DNA of 11,120 nucleotides, from assembly GCA_041742695.1 (NCBI GenBank), contig JBGTOF010000388.1, positions 1-11,120 of the forward strand, in the 5' to 3' direction. Both the position numbers and the translations under genes were made by a program. Shown piece by piece: positions 1-6,708 of the stretch. The stretch is from Kaiparowitsia sp041742695. GTDB taxonomy: Bacteria; Cyanobacteriota; Cyanobacteriia; Elainellales; Elainellaceae. The stretch's first letter is position 1, and each line of letters begins with the position of its first letter. Under the pieces are notes generated by a model, which saw nothing but the letters and a program-made list of their open reading frames with translations, was not told the DNA's origin and did not search any database.

Positions 1-540
1 TAGCGTTGCCACAATAGACGGCAGAATAATGGCACCCGGATTGGTTGCTCCGGCACTGGCGCGCACGGTGATGGCGCTGATGGGCAGGATGGTGAGGGAT
101 GAGGTGTTGATTGCCAAAAACAAGCACATGGCATTGGTGGCAGTACCGGGTTCAGAATTCAATCGATTGAGCTCGGTCATGGCTTTTAACCCGATGGGCG
201 TGGCGGCATTGCCCAGCCCCAGCGCATTGGCCGCCATGTTCATAATCATGGCCGACATGGCGGGATGGTCGGCCGGCACATCGGGGAACAGCCGCAGCAT
301 CAGCGGGCGAATTAAACGGGCGATCGCCCCCATCATCCCCGCTGCTTCTACCACGCGAATGATGCCTAGCCATAGCGCCAGCGCCCCAATCAGGCCGATC
401 GCCAGCGTCACTGCATTGCTAGCAGATTCAAAGGCGGCCTCGGTAAGCTCTGGCATGCGGCCATCAAAGGCGGCGATCGCCGTAGACGCCACAATCATAA
501 ATAGCCAGATGCCATTTAAGGGAGAGCTTTTCTGTTTCAT
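1..540 (-). CDS. spmA: SpmA-like nucleoside-recognition (Gate) domain membrane protein, C-terminus cut by window edge
   Basis: The frame starts at an ATG complementary to 538-540 and stays open for 180 codons to base 1, so the C-terminus is missing. The strongest evidence is the motif NALGLGNAATPIGLKAM at residues 105-121, which closely follows Bacillus SpmA, together with DHPAMSAMIMNM just before it and FLAINTSSLTILP after it. Hydrophobic segments lie at about 11-25, 44-62 and 139-157. The family belongs to the nucleoside-recognition/Gate domain membrane proteins. In Bacillus, SpmA works with SpmB in spore core dehydration, but cyanobacteria make no endospores, so the role here is unknown and probably a transport or gating function. 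An in-frame stop lies a few codons upstream and no better start exists; no clear Shine-Dalgarno is visible. It follows the oxidoreductase gene on the same strand after 227 bp. Family assignment is firm, function is not. Confidence 0.85.
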   Translation of the reverse strand, partial: MKQKSSPLNGIWLFMIVASTAIAAFDGRMPELTEAAFESASNAVTLAIGLIGALALWLGIIRVVEAAGMMGAIARLIRPLMLRLFPDVPADHPAMSAMIMNMAANALGLGNAATPIGLKAMTELNRLNSEPGTATNAMCLFLAINTSSLTILPISAITVRASAGATNPGAIILPSIVATL

Positions 541-767
541 CGCAGATTGATTGCAGTCAGACGATACTTAATCTCCCCAAACCATACCGCCAAGTGCGCT
601 GAATCCCTAAATCAAATCCGTCAATCAATTCGGGCGATCGGGGTTGCCGCTTGGAGAGGGATGCTGTTTAGAGAAGAGAGATCTCCGATCGCTCTGGCGA
701 CCTCTTTAGAGCAACGTGCATGGGGGACGCCCCACGCTTCCTGTCCATTAAACTTGCGTGTAGATGC
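541..767. other. Intergenic region between the oxidoreductase gene and the spmA-like gene
   Basis: This stretch separates two minus-strand genes. It holds one short hairpin (718-737, listed separately) and no recognisable gene. A plus-strand frame of 85 codons crosses it, but it has no family resemblance and runs into the antisense of the oxidoreductase gene, so I treat it as chance. A promoter for the spmA-like gene would be expected here on the minus strand; I found no convincing -35/-10 pair. Confidence 0.6.
718..737 (-). terminator. Hairpin downstream of the oxidoreductase gene, weak terminator candidate
   Basis: TGGGG (721-725) pairs with CCCCA (730-734) around a four-base loop, and the stem can extend by two GC pairs past one mismatch. 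It lies about 30 bases beyond the stop codon of the minus-strand oxidoreductase gene. No U-run follows on the minus strand, so it is not a standard intrinsic terminator; it may instead protect or mark the 3' end. Confidence 0.3.
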
Positions 768-1856
768 TTACATCGGCACGTCTACCCAGCGGCCCTGCTC
801 GTGAGACTGGTGAGTTAAATCCATCAGCAGTTGTGAATAGACCCCTTCCCGCAGCGAGGGGGCCGCATACTGACCACTGTCCATGCTGTTAACCCAGTGA
901 TCTACCACTCGAATAAAGGGCGCAAGCCGCCCATCGGGATAGGTTTTGGGGAACTCAAGGCGATTCGGAATCTCGACCGCGTTCAGGGGTTGTCCTGCAG
1001 GTGCTGCCCAAAGCTGAAACCCATGCACATAGTCGGTTTGGTTGCCACTGCCTAGCACCAACGTGCCGCGATCGCCATACACCTCCACCCAGTGCCCCCG
1101 ACCTTGATAGGTCACGGCGCTCAGCGTCACCTGGCAGGGGGTGCCATCTGCCATCTCCAGCAAAATATTGGCGGTATCATCCGCATCCACAGGCTTGTTT
1201 GCCCCCGTGTCGGGATCAGGCCGGGTCGTAATGGTGGTGCTCAGGCGACCACACAAGCGCCGCGCCGGGCCAAACAGCCAGCTAATGTAGTCAAAGGTAT
1301 GGGAACCCAACGCTCCCAGCGCACCGCCGCCTTGGTCTTTGCGGGCGTACCAGTTCCAGGGGCGGCTGGCATCTGCCCGACCCGACACGAGCCAATCAAT
1401 CTTAATCAGTCGAGGCTGACCCACATAGCCTTCCGTCAAGAGTTCTGCCAGCCGTTGCCAAGCCGGGACAAATCGAAACTCAAAATCCATTGCAGTGGCC
1501 ACCTGTTTGGCTTGGGATAGCTCCAGCAGTGTGTGGGCTTCTGCCGCAGACAGCGCGGTTGGTTTTTCTAACAGCACATGCTTGCCTGCATTCAGCGCCA
1601 TCCGGGCCTGCTCAAAGTGCAGAAACGGCGGCGAAGCAATGCTCACCGCTTGCACCTCCGGGTGTTGCACCAGCTCTTCTACGGTAGTGAACGCATGGGG
1701 AATATTGTGGGTAACGGCGATTGCCCCAGCCTTGTCTGCCTCTCGATGGTGCACTGCCACCACCTGAGTGCGATGGTGAGCCTGCAACCCCGGAATATGG
1801 ATTTTCTGCCCAAACCCCGTGCCGATCACCCCAACGCCCCAACATGCCTCTGCCAT
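768..1856 (-). CDS. Gfo/Idh/MocA family NAD(P)-dependent oxidoreductase
   Basis: This 362-residue protein has the usual length and layout of the Gfo/Idh/MocA family of cytoplasmic dehydrogenases that act on sugars, inositols and related polyols. An N-terminal Rossmann domain opens with the dinucleotide-binding motif GVIGTGFG (residues 9-16). It is followed by SIASPPFLHFEQARMALNAG, and then by the family hallmark EKP at 97-99, whose Lys usually sits at the active site. The C-terminal alpha/beta domain carries GGGALGALGSHTFD (176-189), with His186 at the usual catalytic or binding position. The start is supported by an AGGAAG-type ribosome binding site at about 1864-1870. It begins 109 bp after mrpB ends, on the same strand, so it may share a transcript with the Mrp genes, but nothing links its chemistry to ion transport. 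Substrate cannot be told from sequence. Confidence 0.93.
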   Translation of the reverse strand: MAEACWGVGVIGTGFGQKIHIPGLQAHHRTQVVAVHHREADKAGAIAVTHNIPHAFTTVEELVQHPEVQAVSIASPPFLHFEQARMALNAGKHVLLEKPTALSAAEAHTLLELSQAKQVATAMDFEFRFVPAWQRLAELLTEGYVGQPRLIKIDWLVSGRADASRPWNWYARKDQGGGALGALGSHTFDYISWLFGPARRLCGRLSTTITTRPDPDTGANKPVDADDTANILLEMADGTPCQVTLSAVTYQGRGHWVEVYGDRGTLVLGSGNQTDYVHGFQLWAAPAGQPLNAVEIPNRLEFPKTYPDGRLAPFIRVVDHWVNSMDSGQYAAPSLREGVYSQLLMDLTHQSHEQGRWVDVPM

Positions 1857-1965
1857 GGCTGCCCTTCCTCTCGTTCATTGCCCCTCATGCTACACCTGTG
1901 CGGCATCCCTGTGCGCAAGCGGCCCCAAGACTCATTCTCTAACCCAGCTACAACGACTCAACCCG

Positions 1966-2628
1966 CTACAGCAATCCCCGATATCGAATAAACAGCAGGA
2001 TCGCCGCCCAAGAGCCCAGCGCCACCTTCACCGCCACTAGAATATTCAGCAGCGGAATCCAGCCACCGCTAACGAGCGTGCCGATCTCGCCGTGGGGCAG
2101 CTCTATCCCAATAAGGGTCAGCACCGCCAGCAGCAAAAAGATGAGCACCGATACCTTTTCCCAGGTGGCCGCGTGCCAGCGTTGATAGATTGATTCCATA
2201 TAGGTAGACGACGAGGTAATCGCAATAAGTCCGATTGCGGTGCCGCCTGCAACCCCCGCCGCAAAACCACCGCCGGGGCTCAAGTGTCCTCGAATGGCCA
2301 GCTCGATCGCCACCAGCGCGGCAATCGTGGCACCCAGCCGCGCCAGCACAATAGAAGGATTGTCGGTGAACTGGTAGACCGTGCTGGAGGGTTGTTCATC
2401 CGCCAGCATAAATCGAACGCCCATAATGGCGATGGTGAACACCACCACCTCAAAGATGGTGTCAAAAATTCGGTTCCGAAGAATAATGCCAGACACTGCA
2501 TTAGGCACGCCAGTATCTTGCACGACCGTCTCAACGATGGAGATTTCAGTTAAATCGACCATGGGATTGGGAAACACCAGCAGCTTGATATAGACAGCCA
2601 AGCTGGCTGCAATATAGAACCACCTCAT
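1966..2628 (-). CDS. mrpB: MrpB/MnhB subunit with a fused MbhE-like (MrpA C-terminal) N-terminal region
   Basis: This 220-residue membrane protein is longer than a typical MrpB (about 140). Residues 91-220 are the MnhB domain, shown by GHLSPGGGFAAG at 114-125 and NILVAVKVALGSW at 195-207. Residues 1-78 look like a separate piece: NAVSGIILRNRIFDTIFEV (43-61) followed by a hydrophobic run matches the end of full-length MrpA (usually N-V-xx-D-F-R-x-FDT-xGE) and the archaeal MbhE subunit. In the complex these small subunits form the membrane stalk beside the antiporter-like subunits and contribute to Na+/H+ exchange. The gene is last in the Mrp cluster; its ATG overlaps the stop of the preceding gene (ATGA, 2625-2628) and a GGAGG site lies at 2636-2640. 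The domain split is my reading of motifs; the MnhB call is secure. Confidence 0.92.
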   Translation of the reverse strand: MRWFYIAASLAVYIKLLVFPNPMVDLTEISIVETVVQDTGVPNAVSGIILRNRIFDTIFEVVVFTIAIMGVRFMLADEQPSSTVYQFTDNPSIVLARLGATIAALVAIELAIRGHLSPGGGFAAGVAGGTAIGLIAITSSSTYMESIYQRWHAATWEKVSVLIFLLLAVLTLIGIELPHGEIGTLVSGGWIPLLNILVAVKVALGSWAAILLFIRYRGLL

Positions 2629-3353
2629 GGCTGCGCCTCCAGAGAAGTCGGGGGCTCTGCGGCAGATGACCGATCATGCGACTGATTAGGCTGCGGATTG
2701 CTCTTAAGGTTCAGGTAGTCCAAGCTCGTAATATCTGAGGGTAATACCGGCTGAAGAATCTCATGGAGTCGCTGAATTCGAGTCTGGAGTTGATAGCGGC
2801 TGGGTCGAGTCTGCGACCCGGAAGAATGCCCTAAAGGATGCTCCATTAGAGAATCAGGATGATGCAACGCCCCGAGAGCTGCGGCGGCGGGAAGTAGAAT
2901 GGTATGCACATCTTTTGCCGCGAGTGCGGTCTGCAGCGCTTGAGGATCGGGATAGGCTACTAGCTCAAGGCGCATGTGGTATGGGCTCAAGGCTTGGCGC
3001 AGTGCCGAGAGCACGGGGGTTGAGGCAGGTATCGGCTGGGGAGAACCGGCCACGGGCGATCGCTCTGGCATCACATCCTCCAACACGCCCAACCGCATTC
3101 GCAACGACGACCGAACGGCGATCGCATAGAGCGTAATCGACAGCATGGTGCCCACCAAGGCCTCCGTCAGCGCCACATCGGCTGCGCCAAACAGGGCATA
3201 GACCAGCGCGGCCACCGCACCTAAAATACCGCGAATAACCAGAGCATGATACGGATTCACCTGGGTGACCAGCATGCAGGCGGTAATGGGCAACAGCATG
3301 GCGATCGCCAACACGTAAACATCTCCAGAGAGGTCAGTCGAAAGATCAGCCAT
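2625..3353 (-). CDS. mrpA: Short MrpA homologue: MbhD-like (DUF4040) domain plus a soluble C-terminal extension
   Basis: With the ATG at 3353 this is 242 residues. Residues 12-33, 37-58 and 60-82 are membrane segments. The central motif ADVALTEALVGTMLSITLYA (58-77) is the signature of the MbhD/DUF4040 domain found near the C-terminus of full-length MrpA; Glu65 is the conserved acidic residue thought to act in proton movement. The NuoL-like part of about 600 residues that normally precedes it is missing, and no gene nearby supplies it. After residue 90 the chain is soluble: an alpha/beta-looking stretch at 113-160, then a Ser/Pro/Gln-rich low-complexity tail. I do not recognise this extension. 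The start at 3353 overlaps the mrpG stop by eight bases; a longer frame from 3389 is possible but adds an atypical N-terminus inside mrpG. The stop overlaps the mrpB start. Confidence 0.85.
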   Translation of the reverse strand: MADLSTDLSGDVYVLAIAMLLPITACMLVTQVNPYHALVIRGILGAVAALVYALFGAADVALTEALVGTMLSITLYAIAVRSSLRMRLGVLEDVMPERSPVAGSPQPIPASTPVLSALRQALSPYHMRLELVAYPDPQALQTALAAKDVHTILLPAAAALGALHHPDSLMEHPLGHSSGSQTRPSRYQLQTRIQRLHEILQPVLPSDITSLDYLNLKSNPQPNQSHDRSSAAEPPTSLEAQP

Positions 3354-3621
3354 GATTGCCCCCCGAGCTTGAACAGTAGGCCAGCACATATCCCAACACC
3401 GTATTCCAGATCGCCAGAGAAATCAGCGCCAGCAGCAGCAGCGGCCACTCACTGGGGATTCGCAGCAGCAGGCCCACAATAACGCTGATGGAGCCCAGCG
3501 TATCTGAAACCGATAGGCTATGCAGTTTGAAGAGAACAGAGCGATCGCCCAGCAGCGGCAAAGTTCCCCACACCCAAAACACCAGACCAATCCCTATTAA
3601 GCCGTAACTCAAGATGTTCAT
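3346..3621 (-). CDS. mrpG: Mrp Na+/H+ antiporter subunit G
   Basis: This 91-residue protein has three membrane segments (about 4-24, 41-53, 57-80) and the family pattern R-x-x-x-x-F-x-L-H-S-x-S-x-S-DTLGS at 27-44, where the His and the DTLG turn are conserved in MnhG/MrpG. It is an inner membrane subunit of the multi-subunit cation/proton antiporter; MrpG packs with MrpE and MrpF beside the ion path in known Mrp structures. Its start forms an ATGA overlap with the mrpF stop (3618-3621), and AAGGGG lies about ten bases upstream. Translational coupling within the cluster is likely. Length is normal for the family. Confidence 0.92.
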   Translation of the reverse strand: MNILSYGLIGIGLVFWVWGTLPLLGDRSVLFKLHSLSVSDTLGSISVIVGLLLRIPSEWPLLLLALISLAIWNTVLGYVLAYCSSSGGNHG

Positions 3622-3881
3622 TGCGGCGCTACCCCTTCATTCATGCGTCTGAGCACATGGGCCAGCAGCATCAATGCAGCATTGCCCACGCTGAGAATCA
3701 GCACCCCCACCACCCCAATCATCCAATCATCGCGCAAGACCGAAATCATCAAAATCATGATGGATGTTTTGGTGGCGATGCTGGCAAAGGCCAACATGCG
3801 CTGCCAAATGTCTTGATCTTGCCACGCTTCATAAAGGGGAATGAGCAAGGCCAAAATCATCGCGATGAGTATCCACTGCAT
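3618..3881 (-). CDS. mrpF: Mrp Na+/H+ antiporter subunit F
   Basis: This 87-residue protein has three predicted membrane segments (about 2-18, 36-49, 53-77), matching MnhF/MrpF in size and topology. Family members have a short loop with charged residues ahead of the second segment, here QDQDIWQRM at 21-29. The identification rests on this topology and on the position between mrpE and mrpG. GGAG sits about eight bases before the ATG. Unlike the other junctions in the cluster, it is separated from mrpE by a 177 bp gap, so F-G-A'-B could have its own transcript start or a processed 5' end. Confidence 0.88.
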   Translation of the reverse strand: MQWILIAMILALLIPLYEAWQDQDIWQRMLAFASIATKTSIMILMISVLRDDWMIGVVGVLILSVGNAALMLLAHVLRRMNEGVAPQ

Positions 3882-4058
3882 TTGTTTTCTCCAGGGTTGG
3901 GTTGGGCCCTAAGTCAAGGGTCGGCACCGAGGGGTTGATTCTAAGGCTTGCCTCTCACAGGCATAGCCCGGCTCTGATTTAATCTGATCCAATCCGATGT
4001 AGATAAGGACGTAGAAAGACGATGTGTTCAACGTCAAACCCCGCCACATTTTCTGCGG
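3882..4058 (-). other. 177 bp gap inside the Mrp cluster with a small hairpin and CCAAC repeats
   Basis: Most neighbouring Mrp genes overlap, so this gap stands out. Read on the minus strand it holds a TTGACG hexamer near 4032 without a good -10 partner at the usual distance, a five-base-pair hairpin (TGCCT, loop GTGAG, AGGCA) near 3950-3964, and a short CCCAACCCAACCCAACC run just ahead of the mrpF ribosome binding site. No reading frame of note fills it. It could be an internal promoter or an RNA processing site; the sequence does not decide. Confidence 0.4.
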
Positions 4059-4478
4059 CTACCGATCAAACTCCTGTCGGGGTCGAAGCGGCTGACTGTG
4101 CCGGCGGCTGACTCGGTGAACGGTATACCAACCGTCGTCGTGATATTCCAACACGATGGTTTTAGGCGTAAACGTGATTAGAAAAATATCTAGAAAAATT
4201 AGCCCAGGGGTGCGGTTTGGCTTGACTCGCTCCATCGCGATGGTTTCTTGACGATGAGGCCGCAGCATCATCTCTAGCGCTTCGAAATAGGCTCGGGGGA
4301 TGGCGACGACAACTTCCCATAGGGTGTGTAACCAGTCTTTGAGAACGGCGGGGGCCGTATGGCTGCGTGGCAAAAGCAGCGCCACGCATAGGCCAATGAT
4401 GATATTGGCAAGGCTGGCATCCGCCGTTAACAAAAACCAGATGACCAATCGCAAGATTAAATCCAGATATCCAATCAT
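4059..4478 (-). CDS. mrpE: Mrp Na+/H+ antiporter subunit E
   Basis: I choose the ATG at 4478, which overlaps the mrpD stop as ATGA and gives 139 residues; an ATG at 4493 would add five residues and has a poorer upstream region. Two hydrophobic segments lie at 5-18 and 23-37, followed by a long amphipathic region and the conserved pattern FTPKTIVLEYHDDGWYTVHRV at about 103-123, which corresponds to the L-T-P-G-T-x-x-V motif and the soluble C-terminal fold of MnhE. Lys106 stands where Gly is usual. The tail after 125 is basic. MrpE is needed for full activity and assembly of the complex in the inner membrane. It follows mrpD directly, the usual order in Mrp clusters. Confidence 0.92.
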   Translation of the reverse strand: MIGYLDLILRLVIWFLLTADASLANIIIGLCVALLLPRSHTAPAVLKDWLHTLWEVVVAIPRAYFEALEMMLRPHRQETIAMERVKPNRTPGLIFLDIFLITFTPKTIVLEYHDDGWYTVHRVSRRHSQPLRPRQEFDR

Positions 4479-5932
4479 GTCAGCACCATCCAAAACAACG
4501 CGGCTAACACCAAACTCATCGCGCCAATTAAATGCTCTAGGTTCTCAGCGACTCGGGGTATTTGCAGCGGCACGGTTTGGGCGGTTACGCAATACACCAG
4601 GCCGCCCAGCCCCAAGGTGCCCAGCGCTTTAGCGAGATTGGCGACGGTATAGCCTTCGAGATAGATGCCATTGGCCACCACTAACCCACTCAACAGCAGC
4701 CCCAGAGCGGGCCACAACCCAGGGGGCAGCGGCTGAGGGGAAGGGAAACCGTCCCCCTTAGCCGTCGAGAATGATGACGGCAAGAAAATGAATTTGGACA
4801 TAATCAGCGCGGTGCCCACAGCGGCCCCGTTGAGGGCGATCGCCCGCCACCCCACCAGCCCCTTTAGGGTCAACACTTTTGCCCCAAAGCCTGCGAGCAG
4901 CGGCATCCCAGCGATAGATAGCGCGGCGATCGCCATTGCGATCCAGAGCGATCGCCCGATCGGATTCTGGCGCAACGATTCAAAACTGCGGCTAGGCAAA
5001 TTTCCGGCAACCAAAAACAGGGCGGCTTTGGCCAGTCCATGGGTGAGCGCATAGGTGCCCGCAGCAGCCGGAGCCACCAGCAAAAACCCCATTTGCGACA
5101 ACGTGCTAGACGCCAGCAGTCGCTTCGTGTCAGTTTCTACCCAGGCATACATAACCCCCAACAGCGCCGCCGCTGCCCCAAACACCGTCACCACTGGAGC
5201 CAGATCCTCTACCAGCAGCGCACAGCGCACCAGTGGAAACACCCCGGCCTTGATCACCACTCCCGACAGCAGCGCCGACACGGGCGTTTCGGCTTCGGCA
5301 TGGGTGAGTGGTAGCCACAGCCCCGAGACAAAAATGCCGCCCTTGGTCAGCAGCCCCAAAACGATGAGGGCGATCGCCTCTGTCGGTGCCCGTCCCAATC
5401 CTGCAAACGCAAACGAATGATTCGCCTGATACACCAACACAGCACCAATCAAGTAGAACAGCATCGCCGTATTGCTGATAAACAAATAGCGCAGGCCAAC
5501 CCAAATCGCCCGGTCAGCCCGAGAATATGCAATCAACAAAAACGTAGCGATGCTAATCACTTCTAGCGCCACATACAGGCTAATGAAGTCCGCACAGATA
5601 AACGCCGAATTCACGCTGCCGTGCAAAATCACGACCTGGGTAAAAAAGAAAGACGTTTTATCTGTCGGCCAGCAGTAGAGAATCACCGCTGCTGTCACCA
5701 CCGCATTGGTCAAAATGAAGAATCCGCTGAGAGAATCTATCATCAGCGTGACCCCAAAATTGCCCAGCAGCTGCAGCGTCACCGTGGCCGGGTCAAGCAG
5801 GCAATAGAGTCCATATCCAAACGACAGCAGCGTCATTCCCAACGCCAAGTGACGCGCCAACCGGGGCAGCAGATAAATACTGAACCCAAGAAAAAACGGC
5901 AGTGTGATCCAGCCAATCGTGAGCGGACTCAT
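4475..5932 (-). CDS. mrpD: Mrp Na+/H+ antiporter subunit D (NuoM/NuoN-like proton-conducting membrane protein)
   Basis: This 485-residue, many-spanning membrane protein belongs to the proton-conducting transporter family shared with complex I and NDH-1 (NuoL/M/N, NdhD). Key residues are in place: Glu124 in LYVALEVISIATFLL (the buried TM5 glutamate), Lys197 in LLTKGGIF, the acidic/His loop THAEAETPVSALLSGVVIKAG (210-230) with Lys228, and His298/Lys302 in ALTHGLAKAALF. These form the chain of charged residues through which protons move. It is the only antiporter-like large subunit in this cluster. The start overlaps the mrpC stop (5929-5932) with AGGAA upstream, and the stop overlaps mrpE. Residues 386-405 form a Ser/Pro-rich loop between two late membrane segments. 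MrpD is preferred to a true NDH-1 NdhD because of its neighbours. Confidence 0.94.
   Translation of the reverse strand: MSPLTIGWITLPFFLGFSIYLLPRLARHLALGMTLLSFGYGLYCLLDPATVTLQLLGNFGVTLMIDSLSGFFILTNAVVTAAVILYCWPTDKTSFFFTQVVILHGSVNSAFICADFISLYVALEVISIATFLLIAYSRADRAIWVGLRYLFISNTAMLFYLIGAVLVYQANHSFAFAGLGRAPTEAIALIVLGLLTKGGIFVSGLWLPLTHAEAETPVSALLSGVVIKAGVFPLVRCALLVEDLAPVVTVFGAAAALLGVMYAWVETDTKRLLASSTLSQMGFLLVAPAAAGTYALTHGLAKAALFLVAGNLPSRSFESLRQNPIGRSLWIAMAIAALSIAGMPLLAGFGAKVLTLKGLVGWRAIALNGAAVGTALIMSKFIFLPSSFSTAKGDGFPSPQPLPPGLWPALGLLLSGLVVANGIYLEGYTVANLAKALGTLGLGGLVYCVTAQTVPLQIPRVAENLEHLIGAMSLVLAALFWMVLT
4926..4955. repeat. HIP1 octamer cluster (two of at least 15 sites in the window)
   Basis: GCGATCGC occurs here at 4926-4933 and 4948-4955. 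Other exact copies begin at 320, 473, 1068, 3056, 3118, 3301, 3541, 4836, 5370, 6302, 9002, 10135 and 10878. Chance would give far fewer than one copy in this length. The highly iterated palindrome is a genome-wide mark of many cyanobacteria and supports the host assignment. Confidence 0.9.
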
Positions 5933-6276
5933 GGCGTATTGTTCCTCTCGATTTCAGTGATTTCCAGCGTAGGGGTATCCCGCGCCAGCTTCATCGTGCC
6001 GACCAGCATCAGCGCTTGAAGCGAGAAGCCAATCACGATCGCCGTTAGAATCACGGCCTGCGGCACGGGGTCAGCATAGGTCACAGGCTCACCCCTCCCC
6101 GATGCAATAGGCGTAAACCACCCTCCTCGCGCCGCCACTAGTACGTAGCACGCAATTACGCCGGTGCTCATCACATCCATCGCGATGATTTTCATCATCA
6201 AATTCTTCTTCAAAATGATGCCCAAGAAGCCACAGAACACCGTGGCAAAAACGCAGGCTTCTAAAGCAATACCCAT
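5929..6276 (-). CDS. mrpC: Mrp Na+/H+ antiporter subunit C (NuoK-like)
   Basis: From the ATG at 6276 this is 115 residues, the normal MnhC/MrpC length (about 113). Three membrane segments lie at about 6-22, 27-48 and 74-94. The motif DPVPQAVILTAIVIGFSLQA (69-88) is diagnostic for MnhC and the related NuoK subunit, with conserved D-P-x-P-Q-A. The start is chosen because GGAAAG lies just upstream and the length fits; an in-frame ATG at 6318 would add 14 residues that look unlike the family and has no near ribosome binding site. It is the first gene of the cluster and overlaps mrpD by four bases. MrpC lies next to MrpD in the complex. Confidence 0.93.
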   Translation of the reverse strand: MGIALEACVFATVFCGFLGIILKKNLMMKIIAMDVMSTGVIACYVLVAARGGWFTPIASGRGEPVTYADPVPQAVILTAIVIGFSLQALMLVGTMKLARDTPTLEITEIERNNTP

Positions 6277-6339
6277 GGCTCTTTCCGTTATCGTGCTGGG
6301 GGCGATCGCCCAAATCATTCAGCCTAAACCAAACCCCTC

Positions 6340-6368
6340 ATCATAACTCCCCAAAATTCTCAATTCCA
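6340..6368 (-). promoter_or_regulatory. Candidate mrp operon promoter
   Basis: On the minus strand a -10-like TATGAT (complement of 6340-6345) has a weak -35-like TGGAAT 17 bases upstream. It would start transcription about 55 to 60 bases before the chosen mrpC ATG. The -10 is good (5 of 6 to TATAAT), the -35 poor, so an activator would be needed if this is real. Confidence 0.3.
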
Positions 6369-6425
6369 TGAACGTCTAAGACGTCTGTACACGAGAGTAT
6401 GTTGACCTATTTGGTCAGCGAACGC

Positions 6426-6448
6426 TCAAATTTGATATCAAGTTTGAT
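6426..6448. repeat. Tandem pair of palindromic 11-mers, operator candidate upstream of mrpC
   Basis: TCAAATTTGAT (6426-6436) and TCAAGTTTGAT (6438-6448) are near-identical copies at a 12 bp period. The first contains the perfect palindrome TCAAATTTGA; the joint between the copies makes a second perfect palindrome, TTGATATCAA (6432-6441). This is the look of a site bound by a dimeric regulator in two side-by-side copies, about 150 bp upstream of mrpC. The regulator is unknown. Confidence 0.45.
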
Positions 6449-6708
6449 GGAGAGGGTTAACTGCAACCCACGTAAGTTCGCAATGTATATCGCAAGGTAT
6501 ATACGATCATTTTATGTACAGCCATTCCATCCGTTCTGGAGCAAGCCCATCCACGAGATTTGCGGAATCAATGATGTATCAAGAAACTATCGAGGATTGA
6601 GAAACGTTGCACAAACGATGTCTCTCAACGGGAGAAAACCAAATCAACAGATACATTCAGGCACATCATTTTCCCGCAAATCCCTTACCCTTATTGGTGC
6701 ACAATTTT

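Larger units (their letters stand above)
6277..6708. other. Non-coding region between bicA and mrpC with clustered palindromes
   Basis: This 432 bp interval follows the bicA stop and leads into mrpC. A plus-strand frame (6399-6992) crosses it, but it has no recognisable domain and its second half is antisense to the end of bicA, so I do not call it. The region is AT-richer than its surroundings and contains several dyads: ACGTCT-A-AGACGT (6372-6384), TGACC-N5-GGTCA (6403-6417), overlapping palindromes at 6426-6448, and GTATAT repeats near 6485-6504. No terminator with a U-run is visible after bicA on the minus strand. It most likely holds the mrp promoter and operator, but it does not rule out read-through from bicA. 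Confidence 0.55.

Noticed and set aside
29..550. Plus-strand frame of 173 codons at the left edge
   Set aside because: It is the antisense shadow of the spmA-like gene, whose minus-strand product carries the family motif.
547..804. Plus-strand frame of 85 codons in the gap before the oxidoreductase gene
   Set aside because: No family resemblance or ribosome binding site, and it ends inside the antisense of a clear gene.
1939..1970. Degenerate direct repeat (CTAACCCAGCTACA / CTCAACCCGCTACA) at the end of mrpB
   Set aside because: Only two imperfect copies, partly inside the mrpB stop region; no terminator or regulatory function can be argued.
4475..6276. Reading mrpD and mrpC as NDH-1 subunits (NdhD, NdhE)
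   Set aside because: The families are related, but the directly adjoining MnhE, MnhF, MnhG and MnhB genes identify the cluster as Mrp.
6387..6400. NtcA-like site GTA-N8-TAT ahead of mrpC
   Set aside because: The second half-site does not match TAC and no -10 lies at the distance expected for an NtcA-activated promoter.
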